Position numbers and translations under genes: made by a program. Below are positions 8,380 through 18,623 of a stretch of DNA of 64,000 nt, piece by piece (the first letter of the stretch is position 1; every line of letters begins with the position of its first letter). The stretch comes from Paraburkholderia graminis C4D1M (GTDB lineage Bacteria > Pseudomonadota > Gammaproteobacteria > Burkholderiales > Burkholderiaceae), in NCBI RefSeq assembly GCF_000172415.1, contig NZ_ABLD01000009.1:62001-126000 (forward strand), in the 5' to 3' direction. The notes under the pieces were generated by a model. That model was not told where the DNA came from and searched no databases. It saw nothing but the letters and a program-made list of their open reading frames with translations.

Positions 8380-9444
8380 ATGCCTCTCGTATCAATGCGT
8401 CAACTGCTGGACCACGCCGCTGAAAACGGCTACGGCCTTCCGGCATTCAACGTGAACAACCTGGAGCAGGTGCAGGCGATCATGGCGGCGGCCGACAAGG
8501 TCAACGCTCCGGTCATCATGCAGGCATCGGCCGGCGCGCGTAAGTACGCGGGCGAAGCGTTCCTGCGCCATCTGATCGAAGCAGCGGTCGAGTCCTATCC
8601 GCACATTCCCGTCGTGATGCATCAGGACCACGGCCAGTCGCCGGCGGTCTGCATGGCGGCGATCCGCAGCGGCTTCACCAGCGTGATGATGGACGGCTCG
8701 CTGGAAGCCGACGGCAAAACCGTCGCTTCGTACGAGTACAACGTCGAAGTGTCGCGCAAGGTGGTGGAAGCGGCGCACTCGATCGGCGTGACGGTCGAAG
8801 CCGAACTCGGTGTGCTGGGCTCGCTGGAAACCATGAAGGGCGACAAGGAAGACGGCCACGGCGCGGAAGGCACGATGACCCGCGAGCAATTGCTGACCGA
8901 CCCGGAGCAGGCCGCCGACTTCGTCAAGCTCACGCAATGCGACGCGCTGGCCATCGCCATCGGCACCTCGCACGGCGCGTACAAGTTCAGCAAGAAGCCG
9001 ACGGGCGATATTCTGTCGATCCAGCGCATCAAGGAAATTCACCAGCGCATTCCGAACACGCACCTGGTGATGCACGGTTCGTCGTCGGTGCCGCAGGAAC
9101 TGCTGGCCGAGATCCGCGAATTCGGCGGCGACATGAAGGAAACCTACGGCGTGCCCGTCGAGGAAATCCAGGAAGGCATCAAGCACGGCGTGCGCAAGGT
9201 CAATATCGACACCGACCTGCGTCTCGCGATCACCGGCGCGATTCGCCGCTACATGGCGACCAATCCGGGCAAGTTCGATCCGCGCGATTATCTGAAGCCG
9301 GCGCGCGAAGCCGCGATGAAGATTTGTATCGAGCGCTACACGCAATTCGGCTGCGAAGGCCAGGCCGGCAAGATCAAGCCGGTTTCGCTTGATAAAATCG
9401 CGGAGAAGTACAAGTCGGGCGAACTCGCGCAAGTCGTCCGCTAA
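8380..9444 (+). CDS. fba: Class II fructose-1,6-bisphosphate aldolase
   Basis: A 354-residue zinc-dependent aldolase interconverting fructose-1,6-bisphosphate with glyceraldehyde-3-phosphate and dihydroxyacetone phosphate. Metal and catalytic motifs seen are [14 protein letters not shown] near residue 75, [12 protein letters not shown] with the catalytic Glu region, [13 protein letters not shown], and [10 protein letters not shown]. The length and the [10 protein letters not shown]-terminus fit the Calvin-cycle-subtype aldolases used by betaproteobacteria. AAGGAG lies 8 bases before the ATG. Two hairpins follow the stop. Confidence 0.96.
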   Translation: MPLVSMRQLLDHAAENGYGLPAFNVNNLEQVQAIMAAADKVNAPVIMQASAGARKYAGEAFLRHLIEAAVESYPHIPVVMHQDHGQSPAVCMAAIRSGFTSVMMDGSLEADGKTVASYEYNVEVSRKVVEAAHSIGVTVEAELGVLGSLETMKGDKEDGHGAEGTMTREQLLTDPEQAADFVKLTQCDALAIAIGTSHGAYKFSKKPTGDILSIQRIKEIHQRIPNTHLVMHGSSSVPQELLAEIREFGGDMKETYGVPVEEIQEGIKHGVRKVNIDTDLRLAITGAIRRYMATNPGKFDPRDYLKPAREAAMKICIERYTQFGCEGQAGKIKPVSLDKIAEKYKSGELAQVVR

Positions 9445-9485
9445 GCTCCCGTTAAGCTCGCGGTTGCGTCATTTTTTGCTGTGCG

Positions 9486-9556
9486 CCTGGCCGTTTGGCC
9501 AGGTTGTCGTCAGATCGCCGTTCCCGCATCATCCGGGGAACGGCGTTTCCCTTTTG
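9486..9556 (+). terminator. Tandem hairpins, terminator between fba and purC
   Basis: A first hairpin CCTGGCC-GTTT-GGCCAGG (9486-9503) is followed by a perfect 10-bp stem CGCCGTTCCC (9516-9525) / GGGAACGGCG (9536-9545) leading into TTTCCCTTTTG. The second looks like a standard intrinsic terminator, so purC is probably transcribed from its own promoter. Confidence 0.75.
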
Positions 9557-9598
9557 TTCCGCTCACACTTTTTGCCTCACTTTTAGCGAACCACGACG

Positions 9599-10489
9599 AT
9601 GTCTACCCTTTACGAATCCACGCTCCGCTCGCTGCCGCTGCTCGGCCGCGGTAAAGTCCGCGACAACTATGCGGTGGGCAACGACCAGTTGCTGATCGTC
9701 ACGACCGACCGTCTGTCGGCGTTCGACGTCATCATGGGCGAGCCGATTCCGAACAAGGGTCGCGTGCTCAACGAAATGGCCAACTTCTGGTTCGAGAAGC
9801 TCAAGCACGTCGTGCCGAATCACCTGACGGGCGTGGCGCCCGAGTCGGTCGTGGCGGCTGACGAAGTCGAGCAGGTCAAGGGCCGCGCGGTGGTCGTCAA
9901 GCGCCTGGAGCCGATTCTCGTCGAAGCCGTGGTGCGCGGTTATCTGGCCGGCAGCGGCTGGAAGGACTACCAGGCCACCGGTTCGGTGTGCGGCGTGGAA
10001 TTGCCGCCGGGCCTGCAAAACGCGCAGAAGCTGCCTGAGCCGATTTTCACGCCGGCAGCGAAGGCCGAAATGGGGCATCACGACGAAAACATCACCTACA
10101 ACGAGATGGAACGCCGCATCGGCACCGAACTGTCGGCCACGATCCGCGACATCTCGATCCGGCTGTACAAGGAAGCCGCTGACTATGCGGCGACGCGCGG
10201 CATCATCATCGCGGATACGAAGTTCGAGTTCGGTCTGGACAACCACGGCAAGCTGTACCTGATGGACGAGGCGCTCACCGCCGATTCGTCGCGCTTCTGG
10301 CCGGCCGACCAGTATCAGGTTGGCACGAATCCGCCGTCGTTCGACAAGCAGTTCGTGCGCGACTGGCTTGAAACGCAAGACTGGGCGAAAGAGCCGCCCG
10401 CGCCGAAGCTGCCGGACGACGTGGTCCAGAAGACGGGCGAAAAATACCAGGAAGCGCTCGAACGTCTGACCGGGCACAAGCTCGCCTGA
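9599..10489 (+). CDS. purC: Phosphoribosylaminoimidazole-succinocarboxamide synthase
   Basis: A 296-residue SAICAR synthetase, the step joining CAIR and aspartate in purine synthesis. Motifs are [12 protein letters not shown] near residue 16, [39 protein letters not shown], and the C-terminal [12 protein letters not shown]. The length suits the longer, fungal-like PurC form found in betaproteobacteria. It starts a plus-strand group purC-purE-purK-tsaC. Confidence 0.95.
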   Translation: MSTLYESTLRSLPLLGRGKVRDNYAVGNDQLLIVTTDRLSAFDVIMGEPIPNKGRVLNEMANFWFEKLKHVVPNHLTGVAPESVVAADEVEQVKGRAVVVKRLEPILVEAVVRGYLAGSGWKDYQATGSVCGVELPPGLQNAQKLPEPIFTPAAKAEMGHHDENITYNEMERRIGTELSATIRDISIRLYKEAADYAATRGIIIADTKFEFGLDNHGKLYLMDEALTADSSRFWPADQYQVGTNPPSFDKQFVRDWLETQDWAKEPPAPKLPDDVVQKTGEKYQEALERLTGHKLA

Positions 10490-10543
10490 CCGCTTCCGAC
10501 CCGCCAACCCGTAGCAGCGAAGCCGCAAGAGGAAAGCCGCAAG

Positions 10544-11062
10544 ATGAGTGAAGCACAGACCGCCCATACGCATGGCGCGCCGGTTGTCGGCGTGCTGATG
10601 GGCTCCAGCTCCGACTGGGAAGTGATGAAGAACGCCGTCGCGATTCTGCAGGAATTCGGCGTGCCGTACGAAGCGAAGGTCGTCTCCGCGCACCGCATGC
10701 CGGACGAAATGTTCGCCTATGCTGAAAGCGCGCGCGAGCGCGGCATCCGCGCGATCATCGCGGGTGCGGGCGGCGCGGCGCATCTGCCGGGCATGCTGGC
10801 CGCCAAGACCACGGTGCCGGTGCTCGGCGTGCCGGTGGCGAGCAAGTACCTGAAGGGCGTCGACTCGTTGCATTCGATCGTGCAGATGCCCAAGGGCGTG
10901 CCTGTCGCGACCTTTGCGATCGGCGAGGCGGGCGCGGCGAATGCAGCGCTCTTCGCCGTGTCGATCCTGAGCGGCACGAGCGCGGAATACGCGGAGAAGC
11001 TGGCGGCGTTCCGCGTGCGCCAGAACCAGGCGGCTCACGCGATGGTGCTGCCGGCGCTGTGA
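10544..11062 (+). CDS. purE: N5-carboxyaminoimidazole ribonucleotide mutase
   Basis: A 172-residue class I PurE that rearranges N5-CAIR to CAIR. The core shows [14 protein letters not shown], the catalytic-His motif [11 protein letters not shown], and [16 protein letters not shown]. It is 54 bases after purC with GGAAAG upstream of the ATG. PurE works with PurK, whose gene follows. Confidence 0.95.
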   Translation: MSEAQTAHTHGAPVVGVLMGSSSDWEVMKNAVAILQEFGVPYEAKVVSAHRMPDEMFAYAESARERGIRAIIAGAGGAAHLPGMLAAKTTVPVLGVPVASKYLKGVDSLHSIVQMPKGVPVATFAIGEAGAANAALFAVSILSGTSAEYAEKLAAFRVRQNQAAHAMVLPAL

Positions 11063-11073
11063 GCGCCAACTGA

Positions 11074-12366
<1,293 letters not shown>

Positions 12367-12376
12367 CGCGCGCGCC

Positions 12377-13456
12377 ATGCCCGATCCACAGACACCCGGC
12401 CAGGCCGGCCATTCCGACCAATCCGGCGAAGGCGCCGCGAACGCGCTGCCTGTCAGCGCCGCGCAGATCGAGCATGCGGCGGCGCTGCTCGACGCGGGCG
12501 GTCTCGTCGCGTTTCCGACGGAGACGGTCTATGGCCTCGGCGGCGACGCGGAAAATCCCGACGCCGTCGCGCGCATCTACGCGGCAAAGGGCCGGCCGGC
12601 CAATCATCCGGTGATCGTGCATCTCGCGCCGCAGGGCGATCCGAACTATTGGGTCGAGCACTTGCCGCAAGAGGCGCAGCGTCTGATCGACGCCTTCTGG
12701 CCGGGGCCGCTCACGCTGATTCTGAAGCGCGCGGCGCGCATCCCGGCGGCCGTCAGCGGCGGGCAGGATTCCGTTGGCTTGCGCTGTCCGTCGCATCCTG
12801 TGGCGCAGGCGCTGCTCGAAGCGTTCAGCTCGTTGCGCGCCGGGCACGGCGGCGTGGCGGCGCCGTCGGCGAATCGTTTTGGGCATGTGAGCCCGACCAC
12901 CGCGCAGCATGTGCGCGACGAGTTCGGCAGTGCGATTCATGTGCTCGACGGCGGCGCGTCCGACGTCGGCATCGAGTCGACCATTGTGGATTTGTCGCGC
13001 GGATTCCCCGCGTTGCTGAGGCCGGGCCGGGTCACGCCGCAAGACATCGCCGATGTGCTCGGCGAAGCGCCGCGCCTGCCCGATGGTTCCGACGCCACCG
13101 CGCCACGTGCTTCCGGCACGCTGAAGGCGCATTACGCGCCGCGCACGCCGCTCGCATTGCTGCCGTTCAATGCGCTCGAGCCGTTGCTCGCCGCGCGCGC
13201 AGCCGGCGAGCGCGTTGCGCTCGTCGCGCGGGCATCGCGAGCGGGGCATTGGGCCGACGCCGAGGGCGTGCACTTCATCGCCGCGCCGGAAGATCCGCAT
13301 GTCTATGCACGCGAGCTGTACGGCTTGCTGCGCGCGCTGGATCGCGCGAACGTCGCGCGTATTCTGATTGAGAAGCTGCCTGATACGATCGAATGGATCG
13401 CCGTGAACGATCGGCTCGGCCGCGCCGCGGCCGCGTTCGAGGCGCAAGGGCACTGA
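12377..13456 (+). CDS. tsaC: L-threonylcarbamoyladenylate synthase (Sua5 type)
   Basis: A 359-residue Sua5/YciO/YrdC protein that makes threonylcarbamoyl-AMP for the universal tRNA t6A37 modification. The YrdC domain (about residues 25-215) shows LVAFPTETVYGLGGDA, YAAKGRPANHPVIVHL, FWPGPLTLIL, GLRCPSHP and the GVAAPSANRFGHVSPT motif. SGTLKAHYAPRTP links to a C-terminal Sua5 domain, so this is the long two-domain type. It is tightly spaced behind purK, and the purine operon likely carries it. Confidence 0.93.
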   Translation: MPDPQTPGQAGHSDQSGEGAANALPVSAAQIEHAAALLDAGGLVAFPTETVYGLGGDAENPDAVARIYAAKGRPANHPVIVHLAPQGDPNYWVEHLPQEAQRLIDAFWPGPLTLILKRAARIPAAVSGGQDSVGLRCPSHPVAQALLEAFSSLRAGHGGVAAPSANRFGHVSPTTAQHVRDEFGSAIHVLDGGASDVGIESTIVDLSRGFPALLRPGRVTPQDIADVLGEAPRLPDGSDATAPRASGTLKAHYAPRTPLALLPFNALEPLLAARAAGERVALVARASRAGHWADAEGVHFIAAPEDPHVYARELYGLLRALDRANVARILIEKLPDTIEWIAVNDRLGRAAAAFEAQGH

Positions 13457-13512
13457 GTTTTGCTTTGCTGTCGCTTCGCAAGCGCTTGATCGAAGCCGCA
13501 ATAAACACGCAA

Positions 13513-13561
13513 TAAAAAAACGCCTGGCTACTCAATCGACAGAATCGATAAGCCAGGCGTT
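13513..13561. terminator. Shared terminator for tsaC and the lipase gene
   Basis: CGCCTGGCT (13521-13529) pairs with AGCCAGGCG (13551-13559). A run of seven A at 13513-13519 becomes a U-run for leftward transcripts, so it is a strong terminator for the minus-strand lipase. In the plus direction it also forms the stem, followed by TTGCT, and may stop tsaC. Confidence 0.75.
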
Positions 13562-13623
13562 GCTCAATCCTTCCTTCGCGGAAAGCGACCGCGCGCCGCG
13601 CGGCCGAACTCCACTCACTCCAC

Positions 13624-14877
13624 TTACTTACCCAGTCCCGTCGCCGCGATCTGCTGCTGAACGTACTGCGCGAACAGCGCGTGCATGTGCGAGCTCGGGT
13701 GAACCGTGTCCGCGAACATGTAGGTCTGATCCGCGCCGGCCACCGTGTACGTCTGCGGCGAGCAGAACAGCGAAGAGCCGAACTGCGCGCCGTACTGCTC
13801 CGGCGTCAACCCGTTCGTCGCGCTCGGATTGGCGCGGGCGTAAGCGGTTGCGTTGGTCTGCATCGCGGTGAGGTTGCAGGCCGTGCCGGTGTTCGACACC
13901 GTGAAGCCGAGCGCCTTGTAGTTCGGCAACTGCTGATCCTGCCAGGTGAACGCATCGACCACGATCACCTTGCCCGTTCCGAGCAGACCGAGCGCCGTGA
14001 GGTTCTGCACGAACAGATAGTTATACGCCGCGGAGATTCCCGACAGCAGCGCGGCCGAGCCCGGCGTGCTCGCGTTGGCCGCGACGCCGAGCGGCGTATT
14101 GCCGATGTCCGGCACCGTCGACACCACGACGTGGGTCGCGCCCGCGTTGACGATGGTCTTGACTTGCGCGGCGAGCTGGCTGGCAGCCTGAGCAACCTGG
14201 GGATTGGACAATTGCTGCAGATAGCCGACGATGAACGCAACCTGGCCCGCCTGCGTATTCGGCAGCTTGCCTGCCTGCACGAGCAACGGGAACTGCGTCT
14301 GCAGCGCGGCGCCGAGCGCCGTGAGATTCGCGGTGTTTTCGGCGAACTGGAAGATGTCGTTCGCGCCGCCGTTCACGAGCACGAGCTGGTTCGCATTGAA
14401 GCTCGTATGGGCGCTCAGGTAGTTCTGCACCTGACCCACGATAGGCACGGTCGTGGCCGCCATATTGTTCGGCGCCCAGCCTTTGCCTTGAGCATTGACG
14501 ACGTCCGAGCCGCCCTGGGCGTAACCGAAGCCGCCTGCCGCGGCGAGCGGCTTACCGAAGCCGCCGAGGTAGGCGGGCTTCAACGTGTCGCCGTAATACT
14601 CGGCGACTTTTTGCGTCCACACTTCGCCGGGGTTGGTCGTGAAGCGGCCGCCGCCGAAGCTTCCCTGGATGACCGGCGCATACGTGCCGACGTCCGACAG
14701 GCTGTCGCCGAACGAGACGACCTGCAATTTGACGCCGCCTGCCGGCGTGCTGCTGCTGGCGTTGTTGTTGTCATCGCCGCCACCGCCGCAAGCGGCGAGC
14801 AGCGCAAACGCGGCGCTGGCTACGGCAATTTGCGTGACGCGCAACCAATCCTGTTTCCTCGATGCTGTTTGCTTCAT
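13624..14877 (-). CDS. GDSL-family lipase/esterase, predicted lipoprotein
   Basis: A 417-residue secreted esterase. A lipoprotein signal with lipobox LLAAC puts Cys30 at the mature N-terminus, followed by a Gly/Asp/Asn/Ser-rich linker to about residue 45. SGNH blocks follow: FGDSLSDVG with nucleophile Ser59, block III NGGANDIF, and the C-terminal FADTVHPSSHMH with the Asp-x-x-His dyad. The size fits GDSL lipases related to autotransporter EstA passenger domains, but no beta-barrel is present here. ATG 14877 was chosen because it begins the signal peptide. The substrate (lipid or acylated polysaccharide) is unknown. Confidence 0.88.
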   Translation of the reverse strand: MKQTASRKQDWLRVTQIAVASAAFALLAACGGGGDDNNNASSSTPAGGVKLQVVSFGDSLSDVGTYAPVIQGSFGGGRFTTNPGEVWTQKVAEYYGDTLKPAYLGGFGKPLAAAGGFGYAQGGSDVVNAQGKGWAPNNMAATTVPIVGQVQNYLSAHTSFNANQLVLVNGGANDIFQFAENTANLTALGAALQTQFPLLVQAGKLPNTQAGQVAFIVGYLQQLSNPQVAQAASQLAAQVKTIVNAGATHVVVSTVPDIGNTPLGVAANASTPGSAALLSGISAAYNYLFVQNLTALGLLGTGKVIVVDAFTWQDQQLPNYKALGFTVSNTGTACNLTAMQTNATAYARANPSATNGLTPEQYGAQFGSSLFCSPQTYTVAGADQTYMFADTVHPSSHMHALFAQYVQQQIAATGLGK

Positions 14878-14959
14878 GTTGGCTACATCTCCTCGTATGT
14901 TTGGCCCTTGCGCCATGTATTGCAGGCCGCGTCCGCCGCGTCGGCGGCGTGACGACAGC

Positions 14960-15922
14960 TTACAGAATCTTCCAGGGTCTGCGTCGTGCTGATAACGCGG
15001 CCTTGTTGTTGTTTTCGTTGTCGTTGAGCGTTGTGTGGGCCGTTGAAGCAGCCATGCGCCGCGCATGATAATCGGCGGCCCACGCGGGCGGCGCGAACAG
15101 CGCGCGCAGCTTGTCGGGCACACTGCGCGCGCTCGCGAAGTCGCGCGCCATCGACGCCCATTCGTGAAACGTCGCCCTCAGCGGGTTGTACGTATGAAGC
15201 GGCTCGACGATGCCGTAGACCGGCGGCTCGCGCAGGTCTTCGTCGACGTAACTGCCGAACAGCCGGTCCCAGATCACCAGCACGCCGGCATAGTTGCGAT
15301 CGATATAGCGGTCGTTGCGCGCGTGATGCACGCGATGAATCGACGGCGTGTTGAACACGTATTCGATCCACGCAAACTTGCCGCCGATCTTGCCAATCGC
15401 CTGCGTATGCACGAAAAACTGGAAGCCGAGATTGATCAGCACGATCGCCACGATCTGCTTCGGCGGAAAGCCGAGCACGGCAAGCGGAATCCAGAAGAGC
15501 CACATGCCCGCAACCGGATACATGAGGCTCTGCCGGAACGCGGTCGAAAAATTCATCCGCTCCGACGAGTGATGTACGACATGCGCGGCCCACAACCAGC
15601 GCACGCGATGACTGCAACGGTGAAACACGTAGTAGAGCAGATCCTGCGCGACGAACAGCAGCGCAAACGAGAGCCAGCCCGCTTGCCAGATGTGGACGCG
15701 GTAGTGATCGTAGAAGAACGCATAGACGGGGAGAATCGCGAGCCACGCGAGCTTGTCGGCGGCTTGCTGCATGAGCGCGAGCGCCGCATTGCAGAGCGTG
15801 TCGCGCCAGCTATAGAGCCGTGCGCCGGGGCGCGTTCGCCGCAGGTGCCACGCCTCCCAGCCGATACATGCGAGAAAGACTGGCGCCATGGCGAGCAGCA
15901 GCAATTCGGCATCGAATTGCAT
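14960..15922 (-). CDS. Sterol desaturase / fatty acid hydroxylase family membrane protein
   Basis: A 320-residue integral membrane di-iron enzyme. The three histidine clusters are clear: HRCSH near residue 102, HVVHHSS near residue 114, and IHRVHHARN near residue 196, set between hydrophobic segments (LLLLAMAPVFLACIGW, WLSFALLFVAQDLLYYVF, WLFWIPLAVLGF, IVLINLGFQFFVH). The family inserts oxygen into C-H bonds of lipids (C-4 methylsterol oxidase, alkylglycerol monooxygenase, hopanoid or fatty acid hydroxylases). Which lipid is used here is not visible. It sits 82 bases upstream of the lipase gene on the same strand, and the two could act on related lipids (inference). Confidence 0.88.
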   Translation of the reverse strand: MQFDAELLLLAMAPVFLACIGWEAWHLRRTRPGARLYSWRDTLCNAALALMQQAADKLAWLAILPVYAFFYDHYRVHIWQAGWLSFALLFVAQDLLYYVFHRCSHRVRWLWAAHVVHHSSERMNFSTAFRQSLMYPVAGMWLFWIPLAVLGFPPKQIVAIVLINLGFQFFVHTQAIGKIGGKFAWIEYVFNTPSIHRVHHARNDRYIDRNYAGVLVIWDRLFGSYVDEDLREPPVYGIVEPLHTYNPLRATFHEWASMARDFASARSVPDKLRALFAPPAWAADYHARRMAASTAHTTLNDNENNNKAALSARRRPWKIL

Positions 15923-16079
15923 GGTGTCTTCCTCCGTGGTCCCTTGCCGCCGCGTGACATGCCGCGGTGTTCTGTCGTGGGTTGTTGTTATGGTTCGGGC
16001 GTGACATGCGGCCCGAACACTGCCCGACAGCGTACACGGTTACGCGCGTGGCGCGCGCGGCCTTCGCTAGAAGGAATCC

Positions 16080-17801
16080 TCAATGGGCGCCGCGCGTGCG
16101 CGGGTTTTTCCTGGGCTTGCCGCGCGGTGCCGCGCTCGCCGGTTCGGCGGCGGGCGCGGAGATTTTGCTGAAGCCCGTGGCCGGTCCTTGATAAACCCAT
16201 TCGAGCAGCGCGTCGTGCGCCGCGCGCGCGGCTTCCGAATGCGGATCGTTGATGAAGCTCACCACGACATAGCTGTTGCCGTCCGCGGATGCGACATAGC
16301 CCGCGATCGCGCGCACGTCGCGCAAGGTGCCGGTCTTGATCTGCGCGTTGCCGCCCGCGCCCTGGTTGGTCAGGCGGTTGCGCATCGTGCCGTCGACACC
16401 CGCAATCGGCAGCGACTGCACGAACACCTGCGCCACCGGACTTGCGTTCGCCCGTTGCAGCAAATCGGCGAGCGAGAGCGCCGTGATGTGCTCGTCACGC
16501 GAGAGGCCCGAGCCGTTGTCGAGCGTCAGATATTCCATGTCGATGCTGTCGCGCCGCAGGAAGGCCTCGATCGCGCGGGCCGATTTGGCGGTCGTGGCGG
16601 GCGGCTTTTCTTCAGCCGCGCCGATCGACAGGAACAGGTTGCGCGCCATCGTGTTGTTGCTGAACTTGTTGATGTCGCGCACGACGTCCGACAGTATCGG
16701 CCCCTGATGCGTGGCGACGAGCTTCGCGCCGACGGGGACCGCCCCTTCGCGTGTCGTGCCGCTGAACGTGCCGCCGGTTTGCTGCCACAGCGCAAGGAAG
16801 CCGCCCGCGAAGAACGCCGAATGATCGAGCACCGCGACGTTGATCGTGCGCGGGCCGCAGCGCACCGAATAGTCGCCGGCGAACGACGCGACGACCGTGC
16901 CGTTCGGCGTCGGCGTGACGGTGGGCGAGACGGAAGCCGCTTCGCCGCGGCACGGGCCGTTGACCGCGCGCATCTGATTGTCGATCTGCAACTGCGCGAG
17001 GGCGGGCAGGACGTCGATTGCGACGGTGCCGTCCGGCGAAGGCGTCAGCGTGAACGACAGCGACTTGAACGCGTACAGCAGCGGATCGGGACCGACGTTG
17101 TACGGCGCGTTGGCGTCGTCGTCGAAGGCGGGCAGGTCGCGCGTCGACGGATCGAAGTAGCGCTTGTCGAGCACGAGCGCGCCGTCGATGCCGCGAATCC
17201 CGGCCTTGTGGATCTTCTCCACGAGGTCGATCAGTTCCTCGGGCACGAGCTTCGGGTCGCCCGTGCCCTGAATGTACAGATTGCCGTGCAGCACGCCGTT
17301 GGCGTCGAGCGTGCCGTCGCTATAGGCGCTCGTGCGCCAGCGGTAGTCGGGGCCGAGAATGGACAGGCCGGCGTAAGTGGTGACCAGCTTCATCGTCGAT
17401 GCCGGCATCATCGGCTTGCCGGCGTTCAACGCGACGATCGGCGTGCGGTCGCCGACTTTCTCGACGACCACGCTGATCGACGACAACGGTACGTGCGCGC
17501 GCTGCAAGCCGATCATGACGGACTGCGGCAACACGGTGCTGACGTTCACGCTCGGATGCGTGGCCTTGACGCGCGCCTCGGCGGCGAGCGGCAACGATGC
17601 GGAGCCGACGAGCGCCGCGCAGACGAACAGCCACGCCGCGTTCGCGCGCGTCACAACGCGGCGTGGCGGTATTGAAGGCGGCGTCGAAACCGAAGCGTCA
17701 GCCGAACAGGCGATGAAAGCGATGAAAGCGGAACTCAGGCGCGAACGCAGCGCCGCGTAATGAAAACGGCGTGCGACGGAAGAGATGAAAGCGTGCGTCA
17801 T
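16080..17801 (-). CDS. dacB: D-alanyl-D-alanine carboxypeptidase/endopeptidase (PBP4, class C type 5)
   Basis: A periplasmic peptidoglycan hydrolase of the S13 family that trims and opens cross-links. Active-site motifs are PASTMK (Ser135 and Lys138 in the SxxK motif), the SNN motif in INKFSNNTMARN, and QIKTGTLRD (KTG). Between SxxK and SxN lies the long inserted region typical of PBP4. From ATG 17801 the protein has 573 residues with an unusually long N-terminus. The likely signal sequence (WLFVCAALVGSASLPLAAEA) begins only near residue 57, so a GTG around residue 50 may be the true start. It is divergent from a two-component system. Confidence 0.9.
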   Translation of the reverse strand: MTHAFISSVARRFHYAALRSRLSSAFIAFIACSADASVSTPPSIPPRRVVTRANAAWLFVCAALVGSASLPLAAEARVKATHPSVNVSTVLPQSVMIGLQRAHVPLSSISVVVEKVGDRTPIVALNAGKPMMPASTMKLVTTYAGLSILGPDYRWRTSAYSDGTLDANGVLHGNLYIQGTGDPKLVPEELIDLVEKIHKAGIRGIDGALVLDKRYFDPSTRDLPAFDDDANAPYNVGPDPLLYAFKSLSFTLTPSPDGTVAIDVLPALAQLQIDNQMRAVNGPCRGEAASVSPTVTPTPNGTVVASFAGDYSVRCGPRTINVAVLDHSAFFAGGFLALWQQTGGTFSGTTREGAVPVGAKLVATHQGPILSDVVRDINKFSNNTMARNLFLSIGAAEEKPPATTAKSARAIEAFLRRDSIDMEYLTLDNGSGLSRDEHITALSLADLLQRANASPVAQVFVQSLPIAGVDGTMRNRLTNQGAGGNAQIKTGTLRDVRAIAGYVASADGNSYVVVSFINDPHSEAARAAHDALLEWVYQGPATGFSKISAPAAEPASAAPRGKPRKNPRTRGAH

Positions 17802-17956
17802 GAACGGGCGAGAAAGCAAAATGTCAGGGCGTTGTGCGACGCAAAGCGCCCATTGTAGTGACATGCGTGCAGCCTGCGGCGAAAAATGCGTCGTCGGGCG
17901 CGCAGTGCGAAGCGGGCGCTAGAATGCGGCATCATCGAATGTTGAGGAATGTGACC

Positions 17957-18619
17957 ATGCGCATCTTGCTAGTCGAAGACGACCGGATGATTGCCGAAGG
18001 CGTGCGCAAGGCGCTGCGCGGCGAAGGCTTCGCGGTCGACTGGGTGGAAGACGGCGAAGCGGCGCTCAGCGCGGCGTCGAGCCAGCCCTACGATCTCGTG
18101 CTGCTCGACCTCGGCCTGCCCAAGCGCGACGGTCTCGACGTGTTGCGCACGCTGCGTGCGCGCGGCCACGCGTTGCCGGTGCTGATCGTCACCGCGCGCG
18201 ATGCGGTGGCCGACCGCGTGAAGGGCCTCGACGCCGGCGCAGACGATTACCTCGTCAAGCCGTTCGATCTCGACGAACTCGGCGCGCGCATGCGGGCGCT
18301 GATTCGCCGCCAGTCGGGACGCAGCGATTCGACCATCCGCCACGGCAATCTGACGCTCGATCCCGCGTCGCATCAGGTCACGCTCGACGGCGCGCCGGTC
18401 GCGTTGTCGGCGCGCGAATTTGCCTTGCTCGAAGCGCTGCTCGCGCGGCCAGGCGCGGTGCTGTCGAAGAGCCAGCTCGAGGAAAAAATGTACGGCTGGG
18501 GCGAGGAGATCGGCAGCAATACGGTCGAGGTCTACATTCACGCGCTGCGCAAGAAACTCGGCGCGGAGCTGATCCGCAACGTGCGCGGCCTCGGCTACAT
18601 GATCGCGAAGGAAGCCTGA
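17957..18619 (+). CDS. OmpR/PhoB-family response regulator
   Basis: A 220-residue DNA-binding regulator. The receiver domain begins MRILLVEDDRMIAEG, with phospho-acceptor Asp51 in DLVLLDLGLPKRDG, conserved Thr in LIVTARD and Lys in DYLVKPFD. A C-terminal winged helix (LSAREFALLEALLARPGAVLSK, TVEVYIHALRKKL, IRNVRGLGYMI) follows. The style is that of the QseB/PmrA/TctD branch. The sensor kinase gene starts 4 bases after its stop. ATG 17957 was chosen over longer in-frame options because the receiver fold starts there. Confidence 0.93.
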   Translation: MRILLVEDDRMIAEGVRKALRGEGFAVDWVEDGEAALSAASSQPYDLVLLDLGLPKRDGLDVLRTLRARGHALPVLIVTARDAVADRVKGLDAGADDYLVKPFDLDELGARMRALIRRQSGRSDSTIRHGNLTLDPASHQVTLDGAPVALSAREFALLEALLARPGAVLSKSQLEEKMYGWGEEIGSNTVEVYIHALRKKLGAELIRNVRGLGYMIAKEA

Positions 18620-18623
18620 GCCG

